A stretch of 64,000 nucleotides of DNA from Dyadobacter flavalbus (GTDB lineage: Bacteria; Bacteroidota; Bacteroidia; Cytophagales; Spirosomataceae): the NCBI RefSeq assembly GCF_006149045.1, contig NZ_VBSN01000027.1, positions 969,643-1,033,642 of the forward strand. Reading direction: 5' to 3'. The notes under the pieces were generated by a model that was given only the letters and a program-made list of their open reading frames with translations, did not search any database and was not told where the DNA came from. The position numbers were made by a program, and so were the translations under genes. How positions within the stretch are numbered: position 1 is the first letter of the stretch; every line of letters starts with the position of its first letter. Positions 53,627-62,931 of the stretch are shown in pieces.

Positions 53627-55048
53627 ATGTTTGGTCTTGAAACCGACATTTTTCTCCTCCTTGCTTTTAGTATTCTGGCGGCTTGTGCATTTGAATTTGT
53701 AAATGGTTTTCACGATACTGCCAACGCGGTGGCTACTGTGATTTATACCAATTCCCTGAAACCCAACATTGCCGTTATCTGGTCAGGATTTATGAATTTC
53801 CTGGGTGTTTTTTTCGGGGGAATTGCGGTTGCGATGGGTATCGTAAACCTGCTTCCCGTCGAGCTGCTCATTGACCAGAATGTATATCACAGTGCCGCCA
53901 TGGTGTTTGCATTGTTGCTGAGCGCCATTATCTGGAACCTTGGGACGTGGTATTTCGGACTTCCGAGTTCCAGTTCGCATACGCTCATTGGTTCCATTCT
54001 GGGTGTCGGGCTGGCATTTACCTTCATGCCGGAAAACTCTTACGGAGCAGGCGTAAACTGGTCAAAGGCAAAAGAACTGTTTATGTCGCTGCTCACTTCA
54101 CCGATATTCGGGTTTGCGCTTGCCATTATCATTATGTTCATTATCCGGCGTACACTTTCCAAGCCGTTGCGCGAAGTGGTGTTCAGCGAGCCCAAAAAAA
54201 ATCAGCCGCCGCCCATCTGGATCCGTGCCATTCTGATTACAACCTGTACGCTGGTGAGTTTCTTTCACGGCTCCAACGACGGGCAAAAAGGCGTTGGGCT
54301 TGTCATGCTTATTCTGATCAGCATCGTGCCGGCTCATTTTGCCATGGACAGCAGCAAAAATCCGGTGGAAATGAAAAGTGAACTGATACAGATCGGGCAA
54401 ATTGTAAACCGTATTGATTCTACCAGACTTTCTATTTCGGACCGCGGCCATTTACAGACCATAAAAGATGAAATTGTCGGCCTGACTGCTCAGATCAGCA
54501 AGCCATTAGTTGATAACCAGCTTCCTCTGGAACAGCGTATGAACGCCCGCCGTTCTCTGTTGCTGATCAGCCGGAACATGAAAACAATCCTGGACAACGG
54601 ACACGCCAATCTGGGCGCAAGCGACGAAGCATTTCTGAAAAATCAGTCTGCCGGTGAAAGTGGGATCAGACGCTATACGGATTATGCGCCGGACTGGGTA
54701 ATCCTGATGATTTCTCTTTCGCTCGGCCTCGGAACAATGGTCGGCTGGAAAAGAATCGTGGTTACAATCGGTGAAAAAATCGGGAAGCAGCATCTTACAT
54801 ACGCACAGGGCGCCTCGGCTGAACTTGTTGCGGCAAGCACCATCGGCGTTTCATCTTATATGGGACTTCCTGTAAGTACAACCCACGTGCTTTCTTCCGG
54901 AATTGCCGGCTCCATGGTGGCCAGTAAAGGGGTCAAAAACCTGCAGGGCGGAACGATCCGGAACATCGTGATCGCATGGATTCTCACACTTCCCGTTACA
55001 ATGGTTTTATCCGGCACCTTGTATGTGTTCTTCCGCTGGATATTGTAA
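53627..55048 (+). CDS. Inorganic phosphate transporter, PiT family
   Basis: 473 residues. Two inverted PiT repeats are present: GFHDTANAVATVI (28-40) with LPSSSSHTLIG, and FHGSNDGQKGVG with GLPVSTTHVLSSGIAGSM. About ten membrane segments are interrupted by a hydrophilic middle stretch (about 245-330). It imports phosphate with H+ or Na+ at low affinity. No PhoU-like partner gene (DUF47) is adjacent, although the hydrophilic middle may be regulatory. A 15-bp hairpin follows the stop. Confidence 0.94.
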   Translation: MFGLETDIFLLLAFSILAACAFEFVNGFHDTANAVATVIYTNSLKPNIAVIWSGFMNFLGVFFGGIAVAMGIVNLLPVELLIDQNVYHSAAMVFALLLSAIIWNLGTWYFGLPSSSSHTLIGSILGVGLAFTFMPENSYGAGVNWSKAKELFMSLLTSPIFGFALAIIIMFIIRRTLSKPLREVVFSEPKKNQPPPIWIRAILITTCTLVSFFHGSNDGQKGVGLVMLILISIVPAHFAMDSSKNPVEMKSELIQIGQIVNRIDSTRLSISDRGHLQTIKDEIVGLTAQISKPLVDNQLPLEQRMNARRSLLLISRNMKTILDNGHANLGASDEAFLKNQSAGESGIRRYTDYAPDWVILMISLSLGLGTMVGWKRIVVTIGEKIGKQHLTYAQGASAELVAASTIGVSSYMGLPVSTTHVLSSGIAGSMVASKGVKNLQGGTIRNIVIAWILTLPVTMVLSGTLYVFFRWIL

Positions 55049-55089
55049 AAAAATCTGAATCAAAATATTCTTAAAAACGGCTAAATGCC

Positions 55090-55128
55090 AGAAAGTGTGG
55101 TACCGTATGGAAAGGTGCCGCACTTTCT
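55090..55128 (+). terminator. Terminator after the phosphate transporter
   Basis: A 15-bp stem with two G-T pairs, AGAAAGTGTGGTACC (55090-55104) and GGTGCCGCACTTTCT (55114-55128), followed by a T-rich stretch. Confidence 0.85.
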
Positions 55129-55203
55129 TTGCTTTTCATTGGTTTAATATTGTAAATTGAGCGTGGATTTTTAAGAATAACTAAAAGCCAATAATTCATT
55201 ATA

Positions 55204-56199
55204 ATGACAACCATTGAAGAGCAGGTAAACCGTTACGGCTACGTGACCGAAGCAGTTGCAGAGGATATTGATTTGATTGCCGAAATAAACCGTTTGAAAA
55301 AAGAGAAAAATGCAGTCATTCTGGCGCATTATTATGTTGATGCTGAAATTCAGGATATAGCCGATTACATTGGTGACAGTCTGGGCCTTTCGCAGCAGGC
55401 TGCAGCTACTGAAGCGGATATGATCGTTTTTTGCGGCGTTCATTTTATGGGCGAAACAGCAAAGGTTTTAAGCCCGAATAAAAAAGTAGTCATTCCGGAT
55501 CTGAATGCCGGCTGTTCACTGGCCGATTCGGCACCGGCAGACAAGTTTGCGGCTTTCAAGGCGCAGTATCCGGATCATCTTGTAATCAGTTACATCAATT
55601 GCTCTGCTGAAATAAAAGCATTGACAGACATTGTCTGTACTTCTTCCAATGCGTTGCAGATTGTAGACAGTCTTCCGAAAGATCAGAAAATCATTTTTGC
55701 GCCGGATGCAAACCTGGGCCGGTACGTTGCGCATAAAACAGGCCGCGATATGGTTTTGTGGGACGGCGCCTGCATTGTACATATTGATATTTCAAGAGAA
55801 AAACTTCAGAAGCTCAGAGAAGAAAACCCGGATGCACTGCTCATCGCACATCCCGAATGCAAGGAAGATATTCTGTTACAGGCCGATTTTGTAAGTTCCA
55901 CAACCGGGCTTCTGAAATTTGTCAAAGAATCGCAGCATGATAAATTCATTGTGGCAACGGAAGCAGGCATTCTGCATAAAATGAAACAATCGGTTCCAGA
56001 TAAAAAGCTGATTCCTGCACCCGGATCTGACAATAATACCTGCGCGTGCTCCGAATGCCCTTATATGAAAATGAACACGCTTGAAAAAGTGTATAATGCG
56101 CTTTATTACGAGCAGCCCGAAATTTTTGTTCCGGAAAATATCAGGCTTAAAGCTTATGAATCTGTTGCACGCATGCTGGAACTGAGCAAAGGCATCTAG
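55204..56199 (+). CDS. nadA: Quinolinate synthase NadA
   Basis: 331 residues. [30 protein letters not shown] is the conserved start; the three [4Fe-4S] cysteines lie in AGCSLAD, in the SECP-type region [11 protein letters not shown], and in the middle HPECKED/ NCSAE segment. It condenses iminoaspartate with dihydroxyacetone phosphate to quinolinate, the NAD precursor. nadB, which makes the iminoaspartate, starts 31 bp later, so substrate production and use are cotranscribed. Confidence 0.97.
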   Translation: MTTIEEQVNRYGYVTEAVAEDIDLIAEINRLKKEKNAVILAHYYVDAEIQDIADYIGDSLGLSQQAAATEADMIVFCGVHFMGETAKVLSPNKKVVIPDLNAGCSLADSAPADKFAAFKAQYPDHLVISYINCSAEIKALTDIVCTSSNALQIVDSLPKDQKIIFAPDANLGRYVAHKTGRDMVLWDGACIVHIDISREKLQKLREENPDALLIAHPECKEDILLQADFVSSTTGLLKFVKESQHDKFIVATEAGILHKMKQSVPDKKLIPAPGSDNNTCACSECPYMKMNTLEKVYNALYYEQPEIFVPENIRLKAYESVARMLELSKGI

Positions 56200-56230
56200 A
56201 TTTGTAAACAACCCCTAATTGATTTAATTT

Positions 56231-57805
56231 ATGCCCCAATTTGATTTTCTGATTATCGGTTCGGGAATTGCCGGACTAAGTTATGCTGCCAAACTTGCGC
56301 GCTATTTTGACGGTCTGAAGCAGGAAGTTTCCATTGCTGTCATTACAAAAGTGCAGGCGGACGAAACCAACACCAAATATGCGCAAGGCGGAATCGCCGT
56401 GGTTTGGGCGGAATCGGATTCTTTTGAAAAGCATATTCAGGACACAATGGATGCGGGGGATGAAGTAAATAAACGAAACATTGTTGAAATTGTAGTCCGT
56501 GAAGCACCGCAAAGAATTCAGGAGCTGATTGATTACGGCACCCGGTTCGACAAGGAAATCGGAGGTGAATACGATCTGGCCAAAGAAGGCGGGCATTCCG
56601 ACCATCGTATTTTGCATTTCAAGGATATAACCGGCGCTGAAATCGAGCGGGCGCTGCTGGAAGAAGTAAACCGCCATAAAAGCATTCAGATTTTTACGCA
56701 TTATTATGCAGTTGAACTGATTACGCAGCATCATTTGGGCGAGACCGTATACCGTTACCGTGAAGATATTCAGTGCTTTGGCGCATACGTTCTGAACCGG
56801 GAAACGGGTCAGGTTGAGAAATTTCTGGCAAAAACAACTTTGCTGGCAACCGGCGGCATCGGGAATATTTACCAGAGTACAACCAACCCGACGATTGCAA
56901 CCGGCGACGGCATTGCCATGGCTTACCGCGCAAAGGGCATTTGCGATAACATGGAATTTATCCAGTTTCATCCGACCAGTTTTTACCAGCCCGGGCAAAA
57001 GCCTTCCTTTCTGATTTCAGAAGCCGTACGCGGCTTTGGAGGTATCCTGAAAAGAGCGGATGGCAGTACTTTCATGGAGAATTATGACAGCCGGCTTTCT
57101 TTGGCGCCGAGAGATATCGTAGCCCGCGCCATCGACTCGGAAATGAAGAAAAACGGCGTGGATCATGTTTATCTTGACGTGCGCCATTGCGATTACGACA
57201 AGTTTCTTGAACATTTTCCAAACATTACCGAATACTGCCTGCACGCCGGAATCGACATCAGAAGAGATATGATTCCGGTGGTGCCCGCACAGCATTATCT
57301 ATGCGGCGGCGTGAAGGTAAATGAATGGGGAAAAACAAACATTAACTTTCTGTATGCAGTCGGGGAATGTTCCTGTACGGGGCTGCACGGCTCAAACCGG
57401 CTGGCGTCCAATTCCTTGCTGGAAGCCGTTGTTTTCGGACACAGAGCTTATGAAGACACTATCTTAAGCTATAAAAATGCCAGCATTCCGTCAAATATCC
57501 CGGAATGGGACGATTCCGGTACAACGCATCCCGAAGAACAGGTTCTGGTTACTGAAATGACGCGTGAACTGAACAGCATTATGTCCAATTACGTGGGCAT
57601 TGTACGTACAGACCGTCGTATGAAACGCGCTTACAGCCGGCTGGAACTGTTGCATCAGGAACATGAACAATTGTACAGAGAGTCCAAGGTTTCAGTTGCA
57701 ATCTGTGAGCTCCGCAATATGATTTCGGTTTCTTACCTGATTATCAAAATGGCCATGGCACGAAGAGAAAATATCGGTTTGCATTACAATCTGGACAATG
57801 CCTGA
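56231..57805 (+). CDS. nadB: L-aspartate oxidase NadB
   Basis: 524 residues, FAD-dependent. The FAD site is IIGSGIAGLSYA (7-18); TKYAQGGIAVV, EGGHSDHRILHFKD, QFHPTSFY, and RLASNSLLEAVVFG are family motifs of the fumarate reductase/aspartate oxidase fold. It oxidises aspartate to iminoaspartate for NadA. Its last 22 bp overlap the convergent haloperoxidase gene, leaving no room for an ordinary terminator. Confidence 0.97.
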   Translation: MPQFDFLIIGSGIAGLSYAAKLARYFDGLKQEVSIAVITKVQADETNTKYAQGGIAVVWAESDSFEKHIQDTMDAGDEVNKRNIVEIVVREAPQRIQELIDYGTRFDKEIGGEYDLAKEGGHSDHRILHFKDITGAEIERALLEEVNRHKSIQIFTHYYAVELITQHHLGETVYRYREDIQCFGAYVLNRETGQVEKFLAKTTLLATGGIGNIYQSTTNPTIATGDGIAMAYRAKGICDNMEFIQFHPTSFYQPGQKPSFLISEAVRGFGGILKRADGSTFMENYDSRLSLAPRDIVARAIDSEMKKNGVDHVYLDVRHCDYDKFLEHFPNITEYCLHAGIDIRRDMIPVVPAQHYLCGGVKVNEWGKTNINFLYAVGECSCTGLHGSNRLASNSLLEAVVFGHRAYEDTILSYKNASIPSNIPEWDDSGTTHPEEQVLVTEMTRELNSIMSNYVGIVRTDRRMKRAYSRLELLHQEHEQLYRESKVSVAICELRNMISVSYLIIKMAMARRENIGLHYNLDNA

Positions 57806-59151
57806 TTTTTTGCAAGAACGTTACGGCTTTTGCGCGTAATGGCTCTTCTAAGGACGTTGCTGCCTACCTTCTGACCAAGATGCGTTCCTTCCTCAACGCC
57901 GTCTCGGTAATGGATTCCGCCATAAACACGGCTTATGGAAGCGTCCCAATATGCATCTTCAAATGATTTGAAAGACTTGACGCCGTGCCCGTATTTCTTT
58001 TCAGTCGTGTCGGTAAAAGCAACATTATCTCCGATGAGCTGCGTAAGCACTGTTCCGCAGGCAGCTGAAATGGAGCTGTGCCCGCTTACATATTCAGGAA
58101 AAGCCGGTGTTTCCAGAAATGGCCTCCAGTTCGGGTCCCAGTTGTTATTGATAACCGTTTCCGGCCGGATCCTCACCGTTCTGTATTTTTCGTCCCAGCA
58201 GGCTACAAAAGCGTCAAATATGGCCAGTGCGCTTAATGTATAGGCTTCTGTCGCTTGTATAAGGTTCAGTTTTTTATCAATTGAAACCGTTTTTACAATG
58301 GCAAGCCAGTGACCGGCCGGCGTCATCTTTTTATTGGCAAACATGGCATGGCCTACGACATTGGTTACAAATGCATTGTCATCCCAGAAGTAAGCCGTTG
58401 CTTTCTGTTCTTCAGTCAGCGTTTTCCCCATGTTGTAAACTTCCATGGCGAGCCCCATGAACTTACTGTTTTTGTCCAGGTCATATTTGGCAGGCGGCGG
58501 GCACAAAAACTGTGTTACGGAATCCAGTGCAAATGTCCGGACGGTATTCCACATCGGTTCGCAGGCATCGGCGTATGTGGGCGGAGTCGGTACCCATGTT
58601 CCGGGCTTGTTGGTTACCGTATAGCGATAACCGCGTATTTCTTTGTAATGGTCTTTTGCCGCATGCGCCAGCACATGTTTTGCCACCGTATCACCGTAAG
58701 CCATTGAACGTTCATATACGTCGTCGGGAATACCCATTTTCCGGTACTTTTCAAACAGGTCTTTTTCGTAGTTATCCCACATGTCACCGGAGAAAGTAAG
58801 CGTTCTTCCAACCTGTGTAAAAGCCTTTATACTGGCAAGCGGAAAGCAGTAAGCAACTCCGGAATCCGGTTTGGGCGGTGTGTTGAACTTTACAAGTTGA
58901 TTTCCAAGTGACTGGTATTCAGGGTAACCGGGAGCCAGCGCTTCGTATGCAGCCAGAAAAGAATAGCTGTAAATCCGGCTTGCAACCGGCGGTTTGAAAA
59001 TATCATGGATAATCACATCGGTAAGATGCGTGGTTGTTTCATGAAATAATCCCGGATCAGCGGCTTTTGCATTGTACTCCTCGGGAGTAACATTTTTTTT
59101 GCAAGCGTACAGTGAACCGATGAAGATCAAAAAAAGTAAGCGGAATTTCAT
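57784..59151 (-). CDS. Vanadium-dependent haloperoxidase/PAP2-like lipoprotein
   Basis: 455 residues from the ATG at 59151; a TTG four codons upstream is less likely. The N-terminus MKFRLLFLIFIGSLYACKK is a lipoprotein signal (lipobox LYAC). The C-terminal half has the vanadate/phosphate-binding set: RIRPETV, YVSGHSSISAACG and SRVYGGIHYRDGVE, shared by vanadium haloperoxidases and PAP2 phosphatases. Which reaction it catalyses cannot be decided, because the two groups share these residues. It overlaps the end of nadB by 22 bp. Upstream is a long AT-rich region. Confidence 0.85.
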   Translation of the reverse strand: MKFRLLFLIFIGSLYACKKNVTPEEYNAKAADPGLFHETTTHLTDVIIHDIFKPPVASRIYSYSFLAAYEALAPGYPEYQSLGNQLVKFNTPPKPDSGVAYCFPLASIKAFTQVGRTLTFSGDMWDNYEKDLFEKYRKMGIPDDVYERSMAYGDTVAKHVLAHAAKDHYKEIRGYRYTVTNKPGTWVPTPPTYADACEPMWNTVRTFALDSVTQFLCPPPAKYDLDKNSKFMGLAMEVYNMGKTLTEEQKATAYFWDDNAFVTNVVGHAMFANKKMTPAGHWLAIVKTVSIDKKLNLIQATEAYTLSALAIFDAFVACWDEKYRTVRIRPETVINNNWDPNWRPFLETPAFPEYVSGHSSISAACGTVLTQLIGDNVAFTDTTEKKYGHGVKSFKSFEDAYWDASISRVYGGIHYRDGVEEGTHLGQKVGSNVLRRAITRKSRNVLAKNQALSRL

Positions 59152-59708
59152 TCGTGTATGCAAAGGTGTTGGAAGTAATCAAAAAACATCGCGAATATAA
59201 GCACAAATTTACAACTGACTTCATTGATTTTTCAACAGGGCAATTGTACAGATCTGCTTTTGTCAATTATATACCGATTTATTCCATAAGTAAACTTATG
59301 GCTACAAAAATCAGAATTGTCCTTTTATTTATAAAATTATTGTTATTTTTTTAGAATGCATATTCCAAAAACAGGAATGCTTTTATTTGTTAAAATTTTA
59401 ATATCTTTTTGCATAATTAACCGGGTAAATTTTAAAACTTGGTACTTATCCATCAAGTTCCTGTAATTAGTAAATACGGGTAATTTTTTGCCTGGTTAAA
59501 ACTTTGTTGTTTAAGTAATGGATGCCTGAATTATTTTAATAACCCACTTAACTTTAACATATGTAAAAATTCTCCTTTTCAAAAACTTCATTCTTAATAT
59601 GCCGGACAGGCCTTCGCTTGGGTCCGATGAGCGTTTATGTGCACTCCGGTGTACCAAATGACGCAATCCAGATTTTACAAATTTTTATCTCAACCTAACA
59701 ATTTATTT
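59152..59708. other. Long AT-rich intergenic region before the second susC
   Basis: About 550 bp without a convincing gene. It holds the palindrome CCATAAG-TAAA-CTTATGG (59284-59301) and many T and A runs. Divergent promoters for the haloperoxidase and susC are expected here, but no exact TAnnTTTG was found. Small open frames are compositionally noncoding. Confidence 0.6.
59284..59301. promoter_or_regulatory. Palindrome, possible operator
   Basis: CCATAAG (59284-59290), spacer TAAA, CTTATGG (59295-59301): perfect 7-bp arms in the divergent region between the haloperoxidase-like gene and the second susC. Confidence 0.4.
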
Positions 59709-62700
59709 ATGAGATTTTCTACTGAACGGGTATTCCGTAATCTGATGCGGAGTATTTTTTCTCTTTCCATGGTCATGGCTTCTCTGGCAGGTGTATATGC
59801 TCAGAACGTCATCAAAGGGAAGGTTCAAGATGATACGGGCGTGGCACTGCCCGGTGTAAGTGTGGTCGTAAAAGGAACCACGGCTGGTACCGTTACGGAT
59901 AATGATGGGCTTTATTCCATTGCCGCTGAAAAGAACGGAACACTGGTTTTTTCTTTTATCGGTTATTTAACAAAGGAGATAAGCATTGGAAATCAGTCCA
60001 ATCTGGATGTTACGCTGATTTCCGATACCAAAGCTTTGACTGAAGTAGTGGTTGTGGGTTACGGTACAGCCAAGAAAGCAACGCTTACCGGCTCGGTTAC
60101 AGCTGTGAAAGGAGCGGAGCTTCAGAAAGCGCCTGCCGCCAACCTTTCCAACACGCTGGGCGGCCGTCTTCCGGGCGTTTCTGCCGTACAGTCCAGCGGT
60201 GAGCCGGGTTATGACGGATCGGCGATCCGCATCCGGGGAACCAACTCGCTGGGTAACAGCAATGCACTGATCGTTGTGGATGGTGTTCCCAACCGGAGCG
60301 GCGGTCTGGACCGGATCAATCCGGCCGACATTGAAAGTATTTCCGTTCTGAAAGATGCTGCGGCTGCAATTTACGGTTCGCGTGCAGGAAACGGGGTCAT
60401 CCTGATCACCACCAAGCGTGGAAAATCAGGCAAGCCGCAATTGGCCTATGATTTTAATATGGGTATGTCAAGGCCAACACGTACGCCTGAAATGTCTAAC
60501 GCTTCGGAATATGCAACGATCCGTAACGAATTGCAGATTTATGATAACCTCCCTGTCGGACAATGGGGTAATGCTTTGCAGGGTTTCAATACGACCGGAT
60601 CTTATACAAGAACAGACAATGGAAATGTACTGACAGCTACTTTCAGTCCTGAAGACATGCAGAAATTCCGTGACGGGTCTGATCCTTTGCTGCACCCGAA
60701 CACAGACTGGTACAAATCGGTAATCCGTAACTGGGCTCCGCAGCAACGTCATAACGTGCAATTGACAGGAGGAAGCGAAAACATCAAATACCTTGCTTCA
60801 TTGGGTTATATCAATCAGGACGGATATTACGTGAACTCGGCAACAGGTTACAAGCAATATGACATGCGTATCAATCTGGATACCAAAATCAACAAATATG
60901 TAAGCGCAAACCTTGGTGTTGCACTGCGCGAAGAGTTCAGGCATTTCCCGAACGGCGGTGGCGCGGGTGATATCTTTCGTATGCTGATGCGCGGTAAACC
61001 GACTGAAATCGCCATCTGGCCGGACGGACGTCCGGGTCCGGATATCGAAAACGGTCAGAACCCGGCTGTAATTACGACCAATACAACCGGTTATAACAAT
61101 GACAAAAGAGATTTCATCCAGACAAACGGATCCCTAGATATTCTTATTCCGGGCGTAAACGGACTGAAAGTAACTGCCATGGCTGCTGTAGATAAGCAGA
61201 TTCGCCGTCAGAAATCGTTCCAGAAACCATGGACATTGTATTACTGGGACAAAAAATCCTTTGAAGCAGATGGGACCAGCCCTTTGCTGACAGGTTCTGT
61301 ACGTTCTACTTTCAATGACCCGCGTTTAACGGAAAGTTCGTTTCAGGAATTGTCCATACAGCTTACCGGCCAGGTTTCTTACGAGAAATCAATCGGATCG
61401 CACAATTTCAATGTAATGGCAGGTATCCAGCGTGAAAAAGTGGATGCAGACGGTTTCTTTGCTTACCGACGCTATTTCCTTTCACCGGTTGTTGATCAGT
61501 TATTTGCCGGTGGAACGCCTGAGCAGAACATCGGAAACTACGATTTGTTCAAACGTGCGCGTTTGAGCTATTTCGGCCGTGCGGGTTACAACTTCAAAGA
61601 AAAATACCTGGCTGAATTCCTCTGGCGTGCTGATGGCTCCTATGTATTTCCAAAAGATGGCCGTTTCGGTTTCTTCCCGGGTATTTCTGCCGGATGGAGA
61701 ATTTCGGAAGAAGAGTTCTGGAAAAACAATGTCCGTTTCGTAAACAACGTTAAGCTGCGCGGATCGTGGGGACAAATGGGAGCAGAGCCTTATTTCCTTG
61801 GAACCGAAACACTTGCTGAATACCAGTATCTTTCCACAATGGGATTTGGCCAGTACGTGATCAACGATCAGGTTGCCAAGACGCTTCTTGAATCGCGAGT
61901 TGCAAACAACAGCTTTACATGGGAAGTAGCAAACAACAGCAACTTCGGTATCGAGGGTACATTGTTCCGCGATAAAGTAGCCTTTGAATTTGATTACTTT
62001 GTGAACAATCGTTCCAATATCCTGATCCCGAAAGCCGGTTCTACGCCTTCATCTGCGGGTATCGACGGCAAGCTTCCTCCCCAAAACCTTGGAAAACTGC
62101 AGAACAAAGGATGGGAGTTTAAAGTTAGCTACGACGGAAGCATCAACGATTTTACATATTCCGTAAGTGTAAACGGAGGTTATGCCAAAAACCAGATCAA
62201 ATACTGGGATGAAACACCGGGCGCACCATCGTATCAAAGATCAACAGGCATGCCTTACGGATCGTTTCTGGTGTATCAATTCGACGGTGTTTTCAAAGAT
62301 CAGGCTGAAATCGATGCCAATACAATTGACTATACGCCAATTACCGGAACACTTCGCCCGGGCGACATGAAATTCCAGGATGTTAATAATGACAACAAGA
62401 TCAATGCAGACGACCGTATCCGCAGCGAAAAAGTACAGCGTCCATGGTTTACAGGCGGTGCTTCCATCAATCTGGGTTACAAAGCATTTGACTTGTCTGT
62501 GTTATTCCAGGGAGCAACCGGCGGTCTTCAGCTGGTGGGTCTGACAGAATCCGGCGATATCGGTAACTATCTGAAATACGACTACGATCACCGCTGGACC
62601 ATCGATAATCCTACAAACGATTATCCGCGCCTTACTAACCGGAACAATGCTTATTATACCAATACCGGTAATGCTGGTTTCAATAATTACTTTCTGAAAA

Positions 62701-62921
62701 GCAACAATTACCTGCGTCTTAAAAACATTGAGCTGGGTTACAATCTGCCTTCTGAAATCGGTTCCAAACTGGGATTGAGCAGGTTCCGGGTTTATGTAAA
62801 CGGACTTAACCTTTTCACTATCGACAAGATCAAAATCTGGGATCCGGAAGCGACTACAACAAGTGGTCAATACTATCCTCAGTCAAAAATCGTTAACGCT
62901 GGTGTTCGTGTATCATTCTAA
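59709..62921 (+). CDS. SusC/RagA TonB-linked outer membrane transporter (second)
   Basis: 1070 residues from the ATG at 59709; in-frame ATGs at 59637 and 59658 would add a long n-region to the signal peptide. The signal ends SLAGVYAQ. A carboxypeptidase-like domain (IKGKVQDDTGVALPGVSVVVKGTTAGTV) follows, then EVVVVGYGTA, the plug (YDGSAIRIRGTNSLGNSN) and a barrel ending VNAGVRVSF. Unlike the SusC at 40567 it has no STN domain, and no sigma/FecR pair lies upstream, so its control must differ. A susD gene follows after 10 bp. Ligand unknown. Confidence 0.94.
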   Translation: MRFSTERVFRNLMRSIFSLSMVMASLAGVYAQNVIKGKVQDDTGVALPGVSVVVKGTTAGTVTDNDGLYSIAAEKNGTLVFSFIGYLTKEISIGNQSNLDVTLISDTKALTEVVVVGYGTAKKATLTGSVTAVKGAELQKAPAANLSNTLGGRLPGVSAVQSSGEPGYDGSAIRIRGTNSLGNSNALIVVDGVPNRSGGLDRINPADIESISVLKDAAAAIYGSRAGNGVILITTKRGKSGKPQLAYDFNMGMSRPTRTPEMSNASEYATIRNELQIYDNLPVGQWGNALQGFNTTGSYTRTDNGNVLTATFSPEDMQKFRDGSDPLLHPNTDWYKSVIRNWAPQQRHNVQLTGGSENIKYLASLGYINQDGYYVNSATGYKQYDMRINLDTKINKYVSANLGVALREEFRHFPNGGGAGDIFRMLMRGKPTEIAIWPDGRPGPDIENGQNPAVITTNTTGYNNDKRDFIQTNGSLDILIPGVNGLKVTAMAAVDKQIRRQKSFQKPWTLYYWDKKSFEADGTSPLLTGSVRSTFNDPRLTESSFQELSIQLTGQVSYEKSIGSHNFNVMAGIQREKVDADGFFAYRRYFLSPVVDQLFAGGTPEQNIGNYDLFKRARLSYFGRAGYNFKEKYLAEFLWRADGSYVFPKDGRFGFFPGISAGWRISEEEFWKNNVRFVNNVKLRGSWGQMGAEPYFLGTETLAEYQYLSTMGFGQYVINDQVAKTLLESRVANNSFTWEVANNSNFGIEGTLFRDKVAFEFDYFVNNRSNILIPKAGSTPSSAGIDGKLPPQNLGKLQNKGWEFKVSYDGSINDFTYSVSVNGGYAKNQIKYWDETPGAPSYQRSTGMPYGSFLVYQFDGVFKDQAEIDANTIDYTPITGTLRPGDMKFQDVNNDNKINADDRIRSEKVQRPWFTGGASINLGYKAFDLSVLFQGATGGLQLVGLTESGDIGNYLKYDYDHRWTIDNPTNDYPRLTNRNNAYYTNTGNAGFNNYFLKSNNYLRLKNIELGYNLPSEIGSKLGLSRFRVYVNGLNLFTIDKIKIWDPEATTTSGQYYPQSKIVNAGVRVSF

Positions 62922-62931
62922 GATAAAAATC

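Noticed and set aside
59154..59354. 66-residue open frame upstream of the second susC
   Set aside because: It overlaps the haloperoxidase promoter region, is extremely AT-rich, and shows no signal or domain.
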